Notes: generated from the letters alone by a model not told the origin. A stretch of 64,000 bases of DNA from Codonopsis lanceolata (GCA_013146195.2 CM028377.1:168867824-168931823); one strand, 5' to 3'. Shown: positions 1 to 13,033, numbered from the stretch's first letter. Numbers and translations: made by a program.

Positions 1-3000
1 TCGTTGTCCGATCTTATGTCACAAATGTCTTCAAGCTTTTGAGTTTGAAGTCTTCTAAAAAGCGTGTTGACTAGATCATACGTTTCATCTTTAGATGTCA
101 TAGTTTCAATCCAAGTGAATCTAGAGTAGTCATCAACTACTACAAGTGTGTACTTGTCTCCCGAAATACCGCTGTTGTAATAGGTCCAAAGATCCATGCA
201 TAAGCTTGAAGAGGTCTGCTTGTTGATAAAACACTCTTTTGAAGGAAGACTTGAAAGTTTTCCTAGTTGACAAGCTTTAACTTCGTCATGATCGGCAGAC
301 ACGTAGGTAGACCTCGACAAGCCCATTTTTGGAGAGCTTGAGAGGTGCTTGAAGTTGAGGTGATCGAGACGCTTGTGCCATAGCCACCGTTGTCACGAAC
401 ATTGTTGGCTACTAGACACGTTTGAGAATCTCCCTAGAAGATTTAAGTCCACGACATGACGCTTTGTCTATTGCCTAACAAGATAGAGCACGATTCACCG
501 CCTTTGATTGAGGCAATCGGGTTGAATTGAATTGGCATAGAAGTCCTTTGTCGCGCACTGTGATATGCTCGTAAGATTGTGCTTTAAACCACTTACTAGA
601 GAAACTTTGTTGATGAGACTCTAGTAATTGAGCCATATCCAATTGTCTTTCCTCTTGCATTGTCTCCGAAAATAATCATTCTTTTGCTTCGCTATATCTC
701 AGAGAAGACTTCGCTCCCGCCATGTGCCTTGAACACCCACCGCCTAGGTACCGTATGTCTTTGTTTTCTCGATTCTATAGCCACGAAGCATTCCTTCTAA
801 AAGAGTTAAAGCAAAACAAGGTACCCTTTATTGGGTCCTAAGGATTAGCAACCTTTGCAACCCATACCGTTGACCTTGAGAGAACTAGGTCTCTCGCATC
901 TTGGGTGAACCTTAGCAGCATTCCCGTGCCGATGGCCTAAGCAATGGCAAGAATGACATAAATGGAAACCATAGAGAATCGTTAGAGTCTTCAACCGAAG
1001 AGTGCTTATGATCATTCCTTTTCTTGACATTCATTTTTGGTTCGCTTTGCTTGTTGATCTGTAGACTTAATTGGTTTCTTTCGACTCTTCCTAGGTAGGT
1101 TACCAAATGCACTTAGCTTTAGCTTTTTCTGTTGAGAACCTTTTCAGAGGATTCTAGAATACCTTAAGTTTACCTTCAATGTAAAGCATCTTTTCTGCTT
1201 CATGACAAACTTGATAGTTACCTGTAGTTTAGCAGTTCTACCGTCACAGACTTTGTCTTCATAGTCAAGGTTGCAGACTTCACTTTCTACCGCTACCTTT
1301 CTGATTTCTCATTTGAATCTTCATTTTGGCTTTTCCTTTCTGGACTTTAGTGGTAAACATAAGGAACACTTGAGTAACCAAGGCCTTGCTTCCTATATTT
1401 CCAAATGTCTGCTTAGAGAAAGATATATCATTAGCGCTTGAGGATTCTCCTTTCTTTGACGAAGAGATTGTCTGAAGAGACACATCCGAATATCCTATGC
1501 CTGCTTTTATCATTGCTAGATTTTTGGCTTGAAAGGATTTCTTCAAATGCATCCTTGAGCTATTCCAGAGTCAATTGTCTTTTGCAAGGCAATTTTCTCT
1601 AGGTCTAGTCCTTTGATGTGCTCACCGGACAATCAATTTTGTCATGAAGAAATTTGTTTTCTTCCTTCGCTTGATATTCTCTTGTTGATACTATTGAGAG
1701 TTTGAATCTCACCGCCATCAAAGATTTCTCAACCGTAGTTTCGCAGGCTCTTGGCTTCAGTTTAACATAGGCTACTCTAAAGGAATTAAATTCTTCAAGC
1801 ATATCCCGATTATCCTTGAGAAGTTCTTCCTTCGGCTATCATCGCTTGGTTTCATTTTTGTCCAAAGGACTTGGTGAAACTACAACTTCATTTTCGTGAG
1901 TCATAGGTAGGACATGAATCATGAGCTATTAAGCATATGTTAGCTTGCTCACAATCCTCTTCCTCCTCTTCTCGAATCGGCTTCAAACCATGTAGCAACC
2001 TGTTTATCTTCTATGTCTTCACCAACATACCTTTTTGTTTTTGAAATTTTCTAAACGAGGGTTTTCGGTATGCTTCAAATTTTGGCTTAGGACATTTTGA
2101 GGCAAATGACCTGTTTCCTACGGCTTATAACACACAAGCTCTTCCTTAGATGAGCTTTCTTTCGCCAATCTTCCCGAAAGGTTGTTGGTGGGTGTTCTTT
2201 CTTCCATATTTTGCAAATTTTTGAAATCGCTTAACAAACATAGCAAATTGTTCATCGATAAAAAATCATTTTCACAGAAGAAGTAGTAGGTTTGTTTTCA
2301 ACAATGATTTCTTCTTGGACCATGGGCGCAAAGACACGCTTCAAGGCGCTTGTCTTGCTCTAGAGCTTGATTAACTTCAAGTTCATAAACCTTTAAACTT
2401 GCGTAGAGACTACGAAGAGTCATCTCGCTTAAGTTCTTAGATTCTTTCATAGCCGTGGTCTTCACATGCCATAAGCTACCTGAGAGCCTAGAAACCTCAT
2501 GTTCATTTCCTTTTTGTCATACGCTTTACCAAGAGAAAAGCAACTATTTATTTATTACCTCACCGAATCGATCGTATGCTTGTCTCAAGGTTTCCTTAGG
2601 ATCCTTTTTGAAAGAATCAAACCTGGCCGGATGTATGTATATTTTTCTGTTGTCTCTTGTGTCTTGGTCTCCCTCCAAGTATTCTACAAGAGCTTCCCAC
2701 ATCTCTTTAGCAGGCTTGTACATCGAATCACTTTTGGTGGTATGTGCTTGTGTCTAGAGAGTCGGTGATTATGTTGATTGCTTTATCTTTGTCAAGTTCA
2801 ACCAGCTTTCTATCGCCCCTCCGTCCATTCTCGATTCTTCTTTAGGAACTTCAGCATGAGGTTCCAAATGATGGAGGCTAGAAGATTTGCCTTCATTGGT
2901 ACATGTTGACCTGCGCAGCGACACATTTCCATAATCCGTTGTCAATAGAGTTCATGAATCTCATTACTTTATCCTTCCATACATCAAAATGACCTTCGTC

Positions 3001-3127
3001 CAATATTGGGACGTGGTTAGCATTAGATGTAAAGCGGAAGATATAGTGTGTTTGTGCCATTATGTCGCATTCTCAAGAGTTTAATCTTGAAAAACTTGTT
3101 TTCAAGAGTAAGGCTCGATACCAATTG
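1..3127 (-). pseudogene. Sirevirus-like Copia gag-pol remnant
   Basis: Read on the minus strand, this is the 5' half of a Copia polyprotein. Gag begins near 3060 with MAQTHYIFRFTSNANH and continues through recognisable blocks such as VWKDKVMRFMNSID and KESKNLSEMTLRSLYAS, typical of Sirevirus gag. Around 700-850 a protease-side block resembles the Copia SGCSRHMTG region, here GGGCSRHMAG. At 1-170 integrase-like sequence appears, with a VVVDDYSRFTWI-type stretch. The frame is broken by many stops and shifts, so no protein is made. The rest of pol lies outside the window. The Sirevirus assignment is inferred from gag and from the LTR end next to it. Confidence 0.8.
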
Positions 3128-4377
3128 TGGGTCCCAATGAGCACAATAATAAGCTAGAAGGGGGTTGAATAGCTTATTAACACTTTAAAACTTTTAAGTA
3201 AGTTCCTTGAAAGTTACTTGCAATCTATGAAAAAGAATCAAGTAGCGGAAGACCTTCAAGAAAATTGTTCAGTCCGCCGATAAGGACTACCTAGAGACCT
3301 TTACAGATTACTTAAGTTCTTTGGAAATGGATGAATAAAACAATGAAACTAAGCAGTTCAATAATTAAGCAGACAGAAGGAAATAACACAAGTATTTTGG
3401 GATGGTTCACACTATAATGAGTGCTACGTCCACCACCAAGGCGTCAACCTTGGATTTAAATTGTGCACTATGTTTTCCACTTAGATCAATTACAAAGAAT
3501 ATCCCTAATGGATCGTGTACAAAATATTGACTTGTGTTTGGGTCTAGGGAATTAAATATCTGTAAATACAAGATATTTAATTAGTGCGTGAAATATAGTT
3601 AATGGAAGTAAACAACAAGAAGAATAAAACAATAAATGTTGAAAGAGCGACTTCTTGTTGTTGACGAGGACTTCTAGATCCGTTGAGGATCTATTGAATG
3701 CACCTTGGTGATGAAAGACTTGGAGTTGTGTAGATTCGAGCAATTCTTTAAGTGTTCGATTGATTACATACGTTGTCGCTTTTGATCCAGATCTTCAATG
3801 GCGTATTTAAAGCGGGTGCGCTTAAAGATCCGTTGGAGAAAGGACGAAGACTTCAACAACTTTTCATAAATGCATTAAATGCATGGGGTCGATCAAGGAT
3901 TTCGTCTTCACGGATAACTAGAAGCGAGATAATCATTTTACGAGATCTTCAAAAGGTGGGCGATTTGGTGTCGGATCCGAGATGAAGCGAGAAAGTAGGG
4001 GATGCACTGCGCTTTACTTTTGTTGTCGAAAAAGTATTCGCACCGGAAAGTTGCTTTCGGCGGCTTGACATGTCGAAAAGACTTGGATTAATTCAAATAT
4101 CAAATGAGAATAAGTTTGAATTAATCCAGCTAGCTTTGTCTGAGAGGACACGTAGAAGCAGATCGACACGAGGTCTACCGATCTTAAGCTTTGGAGTCTT
4201 CGGTGAAGCCGAGAAGTGGTCTTCAGATGTTCTGAAAAGTCCTACAAAAACTATACAAGGCAAAGTTCTATACCACACGGTTGCCACGCTAATCGACACG
4301 CTTGACCCGATTAGCCATCAAGTATAAAACTAATGTAATGTCTTGATCGAGATATAAATTTAACATAAGAATCAACA
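3128..4377 (-). mobile_element. 5' LTR of the Sirevirus-like Copia element
   Basis: Minus-strand LTR directly upstream of the gag remnant. Its gag-proximal end has the C-rich block (TATTCAACCCCCTTCTAGC on the minus strand) that marks Sirevirus LTR ends, then a GGGACCCACA end. A primer-binding site resembling TTGGTATCGAGCC follows at about 3112-3125. The far end is placed at 4377, where the minus strand begins TGTTGATTC, because recognisable gypsy gag begins just beyond it. A related LTR on the plus strand lies at 38064-39194. The outer boundary is approximate and the target duplication cannot be checked because the other LTR is outside the window. Confidence 0.7.
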
Positions 4378-5860
4378 CCTTCCTAAAACCTAAACACTAA
4401 TCCTCAGTCAAACGCTAATCCTCCACCAAATTGCCAACTTCCCGATCACCAATCTCCCACCAAATACTTAGTACCAAAATCTTAACCCTTTTTTACCAAA
4501 CCAGGGCTACCCTTTCCCAAACACAAGTATACCTCAAAATCCAGGTGGTTTTCCATTTCCCATCACCAACCCGCTCCAAAATAGCCCACATATGGATCCC
4601 AGAAAATATGTCCAGTAGGGACAAGTAACGACCTATCTACCATTTAATGATTCTGGTCGTCAAGCAGAAGCTGCAAATATCGAACCTCCTCAAAATACTT
4701 ACCGAGTGCCTCAGTAAGTCCCATGAATAAACCCAGCTGCAACAAATCCCACAAATATATACCATGCTCCGGCTCCACCCCTCATAAAAGTAGAAACAGA
4801 TGTTGAGAACCTTAAAGAACTGATGTTCAAGGTCCTAAACAAAGGAGAATTTTCTACGCGGTCATTGACCCTACAACCTTCAGCTATGTTTCCCTCAAAA
4901 TTTAAGATGCCTGGCATAGAGAAGTTTGATGGGACTGGATGCCCTATCTCTCACTTAAAATCTTAGTCTACCGTTATGTAGTCAAAGGGGGCTAGCTTTG
5001 AGGCTATGGCTTCCAATTACCATCTGACCCTGGTAGGGGCTGCCAAACAATGGCTTATGTTAGCAGACAGTAGCACATTAAGTACTTGAGATCAAATAGC
5101 TGAAGACTTCCAAAAGAGGTACAAGGATAACAGCAACACGGAAAACCATAGAGAACTTGAGTCATGCACTTAGAAAGAAAAAGAGACATGCATATTTTCC
5201 AGCAAGGTGGAAAAAGAAAATTGCTCAAAGTTTAGAGAGGCCCGACCCATCTGAATAAGCCCGGTTGTTTATAAAGAGCCTCCAGCCCTTGAGCGCATGA
5301 GGTACCTCCCCTACGGTGATTTCAATGTCATTGTTGAAGTAGGAAATCGTATTGATAAAGAAGTATGTACGAGGTTCCTAAAAATTGATACACCTCTAAA
5401 CTCATCTTGCTACTCTGAAGCAAAAGAAGCACCTATAGTAGAAAACAACATTATGGAGGGAGGCAGCAATATCAGTCGGAACACAAGAGAAAGATATCAA
5501 TGAAATGAAAGGAAATTGGATGAACTATATGCACCAACATCAATAATCTTTCAAGGTTTGCTAGCCCAGGGAATCCTGAGACCATTGGAAGGTTACAAAC
5601 CTCCAAACCCATTACCTGCCAAATGGGATCACTCCCAATATTATGAATACCACCAAAGCAACGACCATCATACCGACAAATTGTTGGACCCTTAAACATG
5701 CCATTTAGAGACTCATCGATAATAAAGTCATTAAGAAGTCGCACCCAACACCAAATGTAGAGGATAATCTACAATCAAATCAATTGGATTAATCCTGGTG
5801 AAAGTGGGAAAATCTGCTTGCCAGCTCAGATTAAGAATAATGATGCTCCTCTGCCTTAAA
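4378..5860 (+). pseudogene. Ty3/gypsy gag remnant
   Basis: Plus-strand coding remnant of a gypsy-type gag. Clear pieces are KMPGIEKFDGTGCPISHLK near 4905, a capsid-like run AMASNYHLTLVGAAKQWLML near 5005, then IAEDFQKRYKDN, and a later part ending near a zinc-knuckle-like YYEYHQSNDHHTDK. Stops interrupt the frame in several places (for example after HLKS and after TVM). The Copia LTR ending at 4377 appears to have inserted into or beside this older element. No LTRs of this gypsy element can be delimited here. Confidence 0.65.
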
Positions 5861-6300
5861 TGGTCGTCCCTCCATCTTCACAAACTTGCGAAGAGTTAGG
5901 ATTTAGAGATACCTTATTGGGCTCAAGATCAGTAGTCCGAGCTAAAAGACCCCATGTATCATCATATTTATAGCACCTTTGCTTAGCCATATTCTTTTTA
6001 CCTTTAAGGCGTTTAGCGATCTTACTTTGTTTTGGTAGATTATAAGTTTGCATTCCTTTAACTTGTTTCTTACACTACCCGTTTGGCTTACGTGGACCCT
6101 CAAGGGAAACAAGTGCAAGGTCACGAGTTGCAACACTCATTGTACGACTCAATTCATAGCACTTAGCCACAAGCTCATCATTATGATTTTGGGCTAGCGT
6201 AGAATAACCCATCTTTGGTTTAGTCATCACGATATCTAAGTTCTTAAGAACATCTTGCTCGTGTAGCAAGCACGTGATTTTTTCTTTGTCAAACACTATA
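5856..6300 (-). pseudogene. Unidentified coding-like fragment
   Basis: The minus strand has a 73-codon open stretch (6296 to 6075) that appears to continue after a frameshift into a lysine-rich stretch down to 5856. Residues such as DELVAKCYELSRTMSVATRD and LALVSLEGPRKPNG look like genuine protein rather than random translation. I do not recognise the family. A remnant of the C-terminal part of a FAR1-like or MULE-related protein was considered, but there is no diagnostic motif. It lies between two gypsy scraps, so it may be part of an unrecognised transposon. Confidence 0.3.
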
Positions 6301-6639
6301 GTTTGAGCAACACAATTTCTTACCCTTATTCAAGTTATCTGTTACGTTCTTTGAAGTCATTTCACTATAATATGGTTGCATAAGTAGACATTAAGGGCTT
6401 GTTTGATTTAGCTTATTGATATATACTGATGACTTATTATTTATGACCGATAACTTATTACTTATGACTTATGACTGATGACTAATAACTGGTGATATTT
6501 GATTTAGCTTTTTAAAAGTGTTGATTAGCTTTCATAAGTTAGTGTGTGTTTGATTAATAAGTTGAAGTAGTGTTGAAATTAAATATAAAGACTAAAATAG
6601 CATCATCACAAAATGTGATTTACATTATTATTATTATTA
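6301..6639. other. AT-rich stretch with MITE-like sequence, no gene
   Basis: No coding sequence seen. From about 6393 the text GGGCTTGTTTGATTTAGC, followed by repeated variants of ACTTATGACTTATGACTGATG, resembles common plant hAT-type MITE ends. A second TGTTTGATTAATAAG copy at about 6545 is in direct, not inverted, orientation, so an intact element cannot be claimed. Confidence 0.35.
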
Positions 6640-7580
6640 CCATCTCCTCTGTCTCATGTTCAATTCTTTTTGATTGAAGATGTACTTAAGGCTCTTGTGC
6701 TCTGTATAAATCTCGCATGTCACTCCATACAAGTAGTGTCTCCAAATCTTCAGGGCAAACACCACCGCACTAATTCTAAGTCATGGGTCGGATAGGGTCT
6801 TTCAAAAATCTTCAACTGTCGTGAGGCATAGACATCACCTTTCCATCTTACATCAAAACACATCCCAGACCTTTCAAGGAAGCATCGCTATAAATCACAA
6901 AGCCGTATGTGCCCGACGGTAAGGTGAAAATTGGTGTCGAAACCAACATTTTATTCAATTCTTGAAAGCTAGACTCACAATCATCCGTCCAAACAAACTT
7001 CATATTCTTCTGAGTTAGCTTAGTCAATGCCATTGCAATTTTCGATAATCTCTCAATGAAACGGCGATAATACCCTACTAAACCTAAGAAGCTTCGTACT
7101 TATGTTGCGGTCTTTGGCCTTTCCTAACTCACAATAGCTTCAATCCTGGCTGGCTTTACTGAAATTCTGTCCTTTAACACTACATGACCCAATAAGGAGA
7201 CCTCTTCCATAAAAAATCACATTTCTTAAATTTTGCATACAACTTCTCCTCTCTCAATATTTGCAGTACAGATCACAAGTGTTGTTCGTGCTCCTCTCGC
7301 CTTTTTGAATAAATCAAGATATCGTCAATAAATACGATCACACATTGGTCGAGGAATCTCCTGAAAATCCTATTCATGAGATCCATGAAGGCAATTGGGC
7401 GTTCGTAAGTCCAAATGGCATCACCAGAAATTCATAATGCCCATAACGAGTTTGGAAAGAAGGCTTTGAAATATCCTCCTTCTTAACCATCAACTAATGA
7501 TACCTTGAGCGAAGATCAATTTTTGAAAAGTAACACGCCCTTTGCAGTTGATCAAACAAGTCATCGATTCTAGGCAATAT
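6640..7580 (-). pseudogene. Ty3/gypsy reverse transcriptase-RNase H remnant
   Basis: Minus-strand remnant of gypsy pol. Reading from high to low coordinates there is an RT block with GHYEFLVMPFGLTNAQ near 7430, then about 100 codons with stops, then an open 61-codon piece (7033 to 6848) with FVWTDDCESSFQELNKML and the start of RNase H (VIYSDASLKGLGCVLM). After it comes YASRQLKIFERPYPTHDLEL. The conserved FGLTNA motif, the start of RNase H and their order are clear. Frameshifts and stops make it non-functional. It is on the opposite strand to the gag remnant at 4378, so the two are not one simple element. Confidence 0.75.
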
Positions 7581-8128
7581 GTACTTATTCTTTATCGTAA
7601 CCCGATTAAGTTCTAGTCTCGTACATGAGGCAACATTCATGCAAGTAAATATTTATCGGGTTGTACTTGGAGTGCACAACACAAGCGTGATGAACAAGTT
7701 TTGCAATTCTATGTTTGGTAAATTTGGAGAACAAAATTTCTTGAAGGTGGGGAGAATTTAATACCCTTAATATTCAAACTCATAAAAATATATAAAAATC
7801 ATCATAATTTATTACATGAGTTTCTTGACAGTTGGACATTTGTAGTTTGTTTACTAGCCTTTAGGAGTCATTTAGAAATAAAAATATGTAGGTCTTTAGA
7901 TATTTGGTTTTGAGCTTCAATTAACGTATATATTGGTTTTGAGCTCCAATTGACATATATTTGAGACTAGATAATCTGTCTTGAGTGAAACCTTAATTAA
8001 TCATGTTTATTGAATTAACTGAAAGGACACCACTTGGGAAATCAAGAAAGAGATACAAGAAAAATATCCAGACTTTACTTGAGTAGGTGTGTAAGTTTAA
8101 AGATTAAACTTTTTTAAAAGGGTCAGAG
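7581..8128. other. Gypsy 3' end and LTR-edge remnant, no gene
   Basis: At 7722-7760 the plus strand reads GAACAAAATTTCTTGAAGG then GGGGAGAATTTAATACCC. This resembles the polyprotein end, polypurine tract and TAATACCC LTR start of Tekay/Del-type gypsy elements. The rest to 8128 is AT-rich with no coding signal. It probably belongs to the same old gypsy material as the LTR that follows. Confidence 0.35.
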
Positions 8129-8210
8129 TGTAATACCCCGATAATTTTGATTAAAAATATTAAATTGTATTAATTAATATTATATTTATTTTGGACCTAC
8201 TTAATTAATA

Positions 8211-8460
8211 CTCCCTCAGTTTTCAAATTATCGTCCACCATTCATTTTTCGTCCGTTCTTAAATAATTGTCTTTTTCAAAACTTTATCTTTTAGGAAAAA
8301 CACTTTTACCCTTACTTTTTCTACCTACTTTAATTATGACCACATACTCAAGAGTATTAAAGGAAACTACACATTTCACCAATATTTATAATACAGTCAA
8401 TTACTTTTTCTTAAACGGTGTGTCGGGTCATAGTAGACAAAATTTTGAAAACGGAGGGAG
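8211..8460. mobile_element. Stowaway MITE
   Basis: A 250-bp element with CTCCCTCAGTTTTC at the left end and the inverted GAAAACGGAGGGAG at the right end. It is flanked by TA at 8209-8210 and 8461-8462. TA duplication plus CTCCCTC termini is the signature of Stowaway (Tc1/mariner-related) MITEs. It encodes nothing; one 101-codon open frame that crosses its right edge is not a gene. Confidence 0.85.
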
Positions 8461-8652
8461 TATTATAATTGTTTTGAGTTACTTTTATTATTTGGACATA
8501 TTTAGTAACCAATTAAATTGGGTCGAGTTTGACCCACTTTTAACTAAGACTTTAATACTAATTCTCTATTAATATTGCTTAATTAATTTCGGTCCAGCTA
8601 TGTAGGATTTTGATTTATGGTTAGAAACCCTAATAGGGTTTTATATAAATAA

Positions 8653-8762
8653 GGTTGAGAGAGTGAGGAAAGAGAATAATTGAGAAAGAAGAACAAAGAG
8701 AGTGAAACGGCTAGGCATCTCGAGAGAAGATGAGTAGGAGGGCGGCGGCACAAGGAAGACTT
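8653..8762 (+). repeat. Direct repeat copy 1 of 2 (110 bp)
   Basis: This segment, with GAGGAAAGAGAATAATTGAG near its start and GGGCGGCGGCACAAGGAAG near its end, recurs almost unchanged at 9858-9966. The copies are about 1.1 kb apart in the same orientation. Copy 1 sits just downstream of a TATA-like box, so it looks like LTR leader sequence. Possible explanations are two LTR fragments in tandem or a segmental duplication around an insertion. Confidence 0.75.
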
Positions 8763-9857
8763 CCGTCTAGGCACGCAATAGATTTTGTGTCAATGCCTAT
8801 GGCACGGTAACATTATATGACTTGATTAATCTATGGAGCAGATAATTTGCGAATGAATTAATATTTACTTGGAATTTTCTAGGGGTCGGATAAATGTACA
8901 TTAACTACAGAACAAAAATGAGAGAAAACTCAAATACTTTACTAAATGAAACATTTTAGTTGGGCATATATTTCATAAGAAAACCACGAATCAAATATTT
9001 AATTGTAATTATAAATAAAATTGATATGTAAAAAGAACATTTTAGATTTCTCAATAACGACAACTTAGTATTTTTCTGGAGGTTCTTGCTTCACAACAAT
9101 GATTGGTTTAGAAACGCGAGATGCAAACTTTGTCTATTATTTCCACCTACACATGAGATAAAGAAAATTCATACACATTTGGGATAGAGATTTTAAAAAA
9201 TTTAGCATTCAAAAGCATTATATAATTTTCACAAAAAATATGATGGACATATAAAACCGAACCAACAAATACCAAATATTCAGAACACCTATCAAAGAAA
9301 TACTAACATCAATAGTAAGAAATAAAGAAATAACATTGAATCCATCTAAGGGGGTTTACAAATAGCAAAATAACATAAATATCCCAAGTTTTTTACAAAT
9401 AGCAACATAATATCCAATATGTACTTTGAACAAATATTTTTTTCTTAGTGTAAAACAAAGAAAACATAGTAGCAAGTCAACTCCATTTGCAATTAATACT
9501 AAAAATTCACTCAAAAATAGTAATGACACACTTTTGGGGCCGGTTATAAATAAATAATTAAGCCTATAGTAACAATTTGTAAGAAGATTTCTTTAATTTC
9601 TTTGATACTGTGAGTTTCAAAAATGTCATATAATGCTTATTACGTAACTTTTAATTATTATAAACTAATTGGTTATTTAAAAGTTTACTATTATGAAAAG
9701 ACTCTAAAAAGAAGTTCATTAAATATGTAGTAACTAACACTAATTATAAGGTTCAAACCACACCCAAATAATGAAAAACAGATGCCATCTATTGTAGAAT
9801 TTGATACAAGAATAAGAAGTAACATTAATTAACTATGGGTAATCCCTTAATAAACAG

Positions 9858-9966
9858 GGTTGAGAAGGTGAGGAAAGAGAATAATTGAGAAAGAAGAACA
9901 AAGAGAGTGAAACGGTCTGGCATCTTGAGAACAGGAGGCTGGAGGGCGGCGGCACAAGGAAGACTT
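9858..9966 (+). repeat. Direct repeat copy 2 of 2 (110 bp)
   Basis: Second copy of the 8653-8762 segment, differing by a few substitutions (for example GTCTGGCATCTTGAG in place of GCTAGGCATCTCGAG). The sequences on either side differ from those of copy 1 apart from a short upstream stretch resembling AACCCTAATAGGG. The 1.1 kb between the copies is AT-rich and shows no gene. Confidence 0.75.
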
Positions 9967-10130
9967 TAAGCAATTCAGTTTCCCTTTCTTAGATTGATAA
10001 TGGCATAGTACATTTTACACAAATTAAGATATGTATATTATATAATATATGTATAGATATGATATAGATATAATATATTATATGGACATTAGTAGATACA
10101 TACATATATATGTTTATTACAATACTACAA

Positions 10131-11743
10131 TCTATAAGCATTATTAAAACAGAAATCATTGCTGCCACGTGACAGCTTTATTTAAAAGCTAAAAGTTTAA
10201 AAAGAGATTTTGTATTGACACGTGTTACATTCGAAATGGTAAAAAAAATTCTTTTTTCCAAAATCGATTAGTTTAAGATAAAAATCTTAAATCTAATTAG
10301 CTAAGATAAATTCCTAAAAGCTAATTTGATAAGATAAAACAAATTTAGGATATAGTTTTACAAGTAAAATATGATAGAGATTTAAGATTTTCTTTTTATT
10401 TTTCTTAAATATCGCTTAATTAAACTAGATTTTATCCAATGTAATTTAGACAAGTTTAATTTAATTGAAACTCTTCAATTTCAATATCTTTTCATTTTCA
10501 TACTGTTTAATTTATGGAAATTATCCACGGGACAATTTAATGTTATTTGTTCTTCTACTAATCTATATTTATTAAATATTAATTAGTAATCTATTAATTA
10601 TTTATTAAATATTATTAAAACAACTTTCTGTTGAATGCTTAAAGTTTTAAAGGAATTTTGTGTTTTTAGTTCCAAAAAGGGGGAACTCTTCCTCCGAGAG
10701 CCCCCACACCCCAGCCCCAAGAAAATGTGAGAGGGAAAATCACGGTGATTCAGCGATTAAGTAGCTAGGAGGACCCGTGCCTAGTATCTACAAGGAGCCA
10801 CCCCCATCTTATGAAGTTGTAATTTTTTTTTGCTGTTAATAATTAAAACGGGGTTGATTTTAAAATAGGTGTCTCCTTTATATATGCTAAAAGTTTTTTT
10901 TTATTATCTTTTGCTGCAAAAATCGATTAGTACGAGATAGATTTATCACATTTGATTTAAACGCGTTTCACTTGATTATGACTCCAAATTTTCATGGTAT
11001 AAGTGATTTTTTGCGGATAAATTTTATCAATTCTCATAGATTTTAATCTTTCAATTACATATTCATATGATCAATTTTGAATATTTACCTTATTTTTTGT
11101 TTTTTTTTTCAAATTAGTCTTATTAATTTTTTTAATTATTTATTACAAGTTTAGAAAATTATCTTATTATAAACAACTTTTTGCAAAAAAAAAAAAAAAC
11201 TATTAAAACCGTGCATACGGTACTATCTATATATATACAAAAAAATATTCCTACAAAAAATTAAAACTTGATAGATTTTAAAATCGGTGTCTCCTTTATA
11301 CATAGTACTCCAATTTATTACAAGTTTAGAAAATCATCTTATTATAAACATTTTTTTTAAAAATAATAATATTAAAAGCGTGCGTATGAAAAAAAATTTC
11401 CTACCAAAAATTAAACTGACTAGATTTTAAAATGGGTGCCTCCTTTATGCATGGCAAAAGTTTTTTTTACTACCATATTTGATACGAAAAACGGTTAATA
11501 CTAGATATATTTTATCATATTTGATTTAAACGTGTTTCATTTGATTAGGATTTCAAATTTTTATGGTAAAAGTTTTTTTAGCGGATAGATTTTATTAATT
11601 CTAATAGATTTTAATCTTTCAATTACATATTCGTATGATCAATTTTTAATATTTACATTATTTTCGTTTTTTTCAAATTATTCTAATTAAAATTTTTAAT
11701 TATTCATTAGAAGTTTAGAAAATCATCTTATTCTGACAACATT

Positions 11744-11811
<68 letters not shown>

Positions 11812-12236
11812 CTGATGCTTTCTTTATACATGTTAAAAAAAATTATGTCATATTTTGTTGTAAAAATTGGTTAATGCCAAATAGATTTTGTCACATTTGA
11901 TTTTAACGTGTTTCACTTGATTAGGACTCCAAATTTTCGTGATTTTTTTTTTATTTTTACCATTTTTTGTTGCCAAAATGGGATTTTATCATATTTGGTT
12001 TAGACAAGTTTCATTTGACTAGGATTCCTCAATTCTCATGAATTTTTAGTTTGATGATTCGATGTGATCTCATGCTTTATTTTATTTATTAATTATATGA
12101 ACATCTTATTATTGTTGGTTTATTCAAATAGTTTGCAGATTCAATTTATAAAATTAAGTTTCAGAAACAATACTTAGTCAATTGTGCATTACATGAGTAA
12201 TAACCTAGTAATATAATATTTACAAAACCGTGTGTA
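10131..12236 (+). repeat. Helitron-like tandem array of diverged units
   Basis: The left edge reads A then TCTATAAGCATTATTAAAAC, followed by TGCCACGTGACAG, like the 5' end of many plant Helitrons. Inside, a unit recurs in diverged form at about 10850-11225, 11270-11400, 11415-11745 and 11810-12060. Shared landmarks are GATTTTAAAATNGGTGTCTCC, TTTGATTTAAACGNGTTTCA and TTTCAATTACATATTC. Between units lie short hairpins such as CCGTGCATACGG, then CTATCTATATATATAC, resembling a Helitron 3' end abutting a 5' end. No CTRR terminus is certain. No genes. The Helitron assignment is an inference. Confidence 0.4.
11747..11806. repeat. (AT)n microsatellite
   Basis: Uninterrupted AT dinucleotide run of about 60 bp inside the diverged tandem array. 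Confidence 0.95.
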
Positions 12237-13033
12237 TGTTGTGTATGTGTGTGGGGGGGGGGGTTGAATTTCAGATTTACATAATGGGTGTCAATAGGTG
12301 GATTTGGGAACAGGAGAGAGAAGTCAAAAGAGAAAATAAAATATTAGATATATTAATCGATACTTTGTTACATTAAATGTTAGTTTCGGACGAACGAACT
12401 TGAGACGATTGTACGCGTGATAAGAATTATTTTGCTAAGCATTTTGAGGGATTATAAATCTTTTAGGTCTTTGAATTTTATATATCATTCGTTAGGTTCC
12501 ATTAATTCCTTGATATTGATATCTTTTTGAAACATATGCCGAATTTGTGTCAGTAATTAAATTTGAACTTCGTCGTTTACACTTCTTTTGGAATCATAAT
12601 TTTTATTATTTATTAATTCTCACATAATTACCGAACTTCTTATAAGATACTCTTTGATATGAAAAGTATGATTCTAGTAATGCATAGTTTTGTTGTAGCA
12701 ATTGATTATTTGAAATTCTACCATAATCATTAAGTTCGTTATATGATTATCAAATTACTGATTTTATCAAATACCACTTGATTAGTAGATATGATTATCG
12801 AATAATTGGGTTTATCGAATACCACCTAGCTAGTAGTATGGTTATCCAAATATATTAATTCTATCGAATCATCGAATTATTGAACTATCGAAACTCTTCG
12901 GAGTTAATATTTAATTTGCTTATATGATCATCGGATTCTGTGAGTAATCCGTTGTCCACAACCGATATGAGACGATTGATGGTAATTGGTTACTCGAGTC
13001 TACTTATTACTTAATTACCTTTCAATTGGAATC

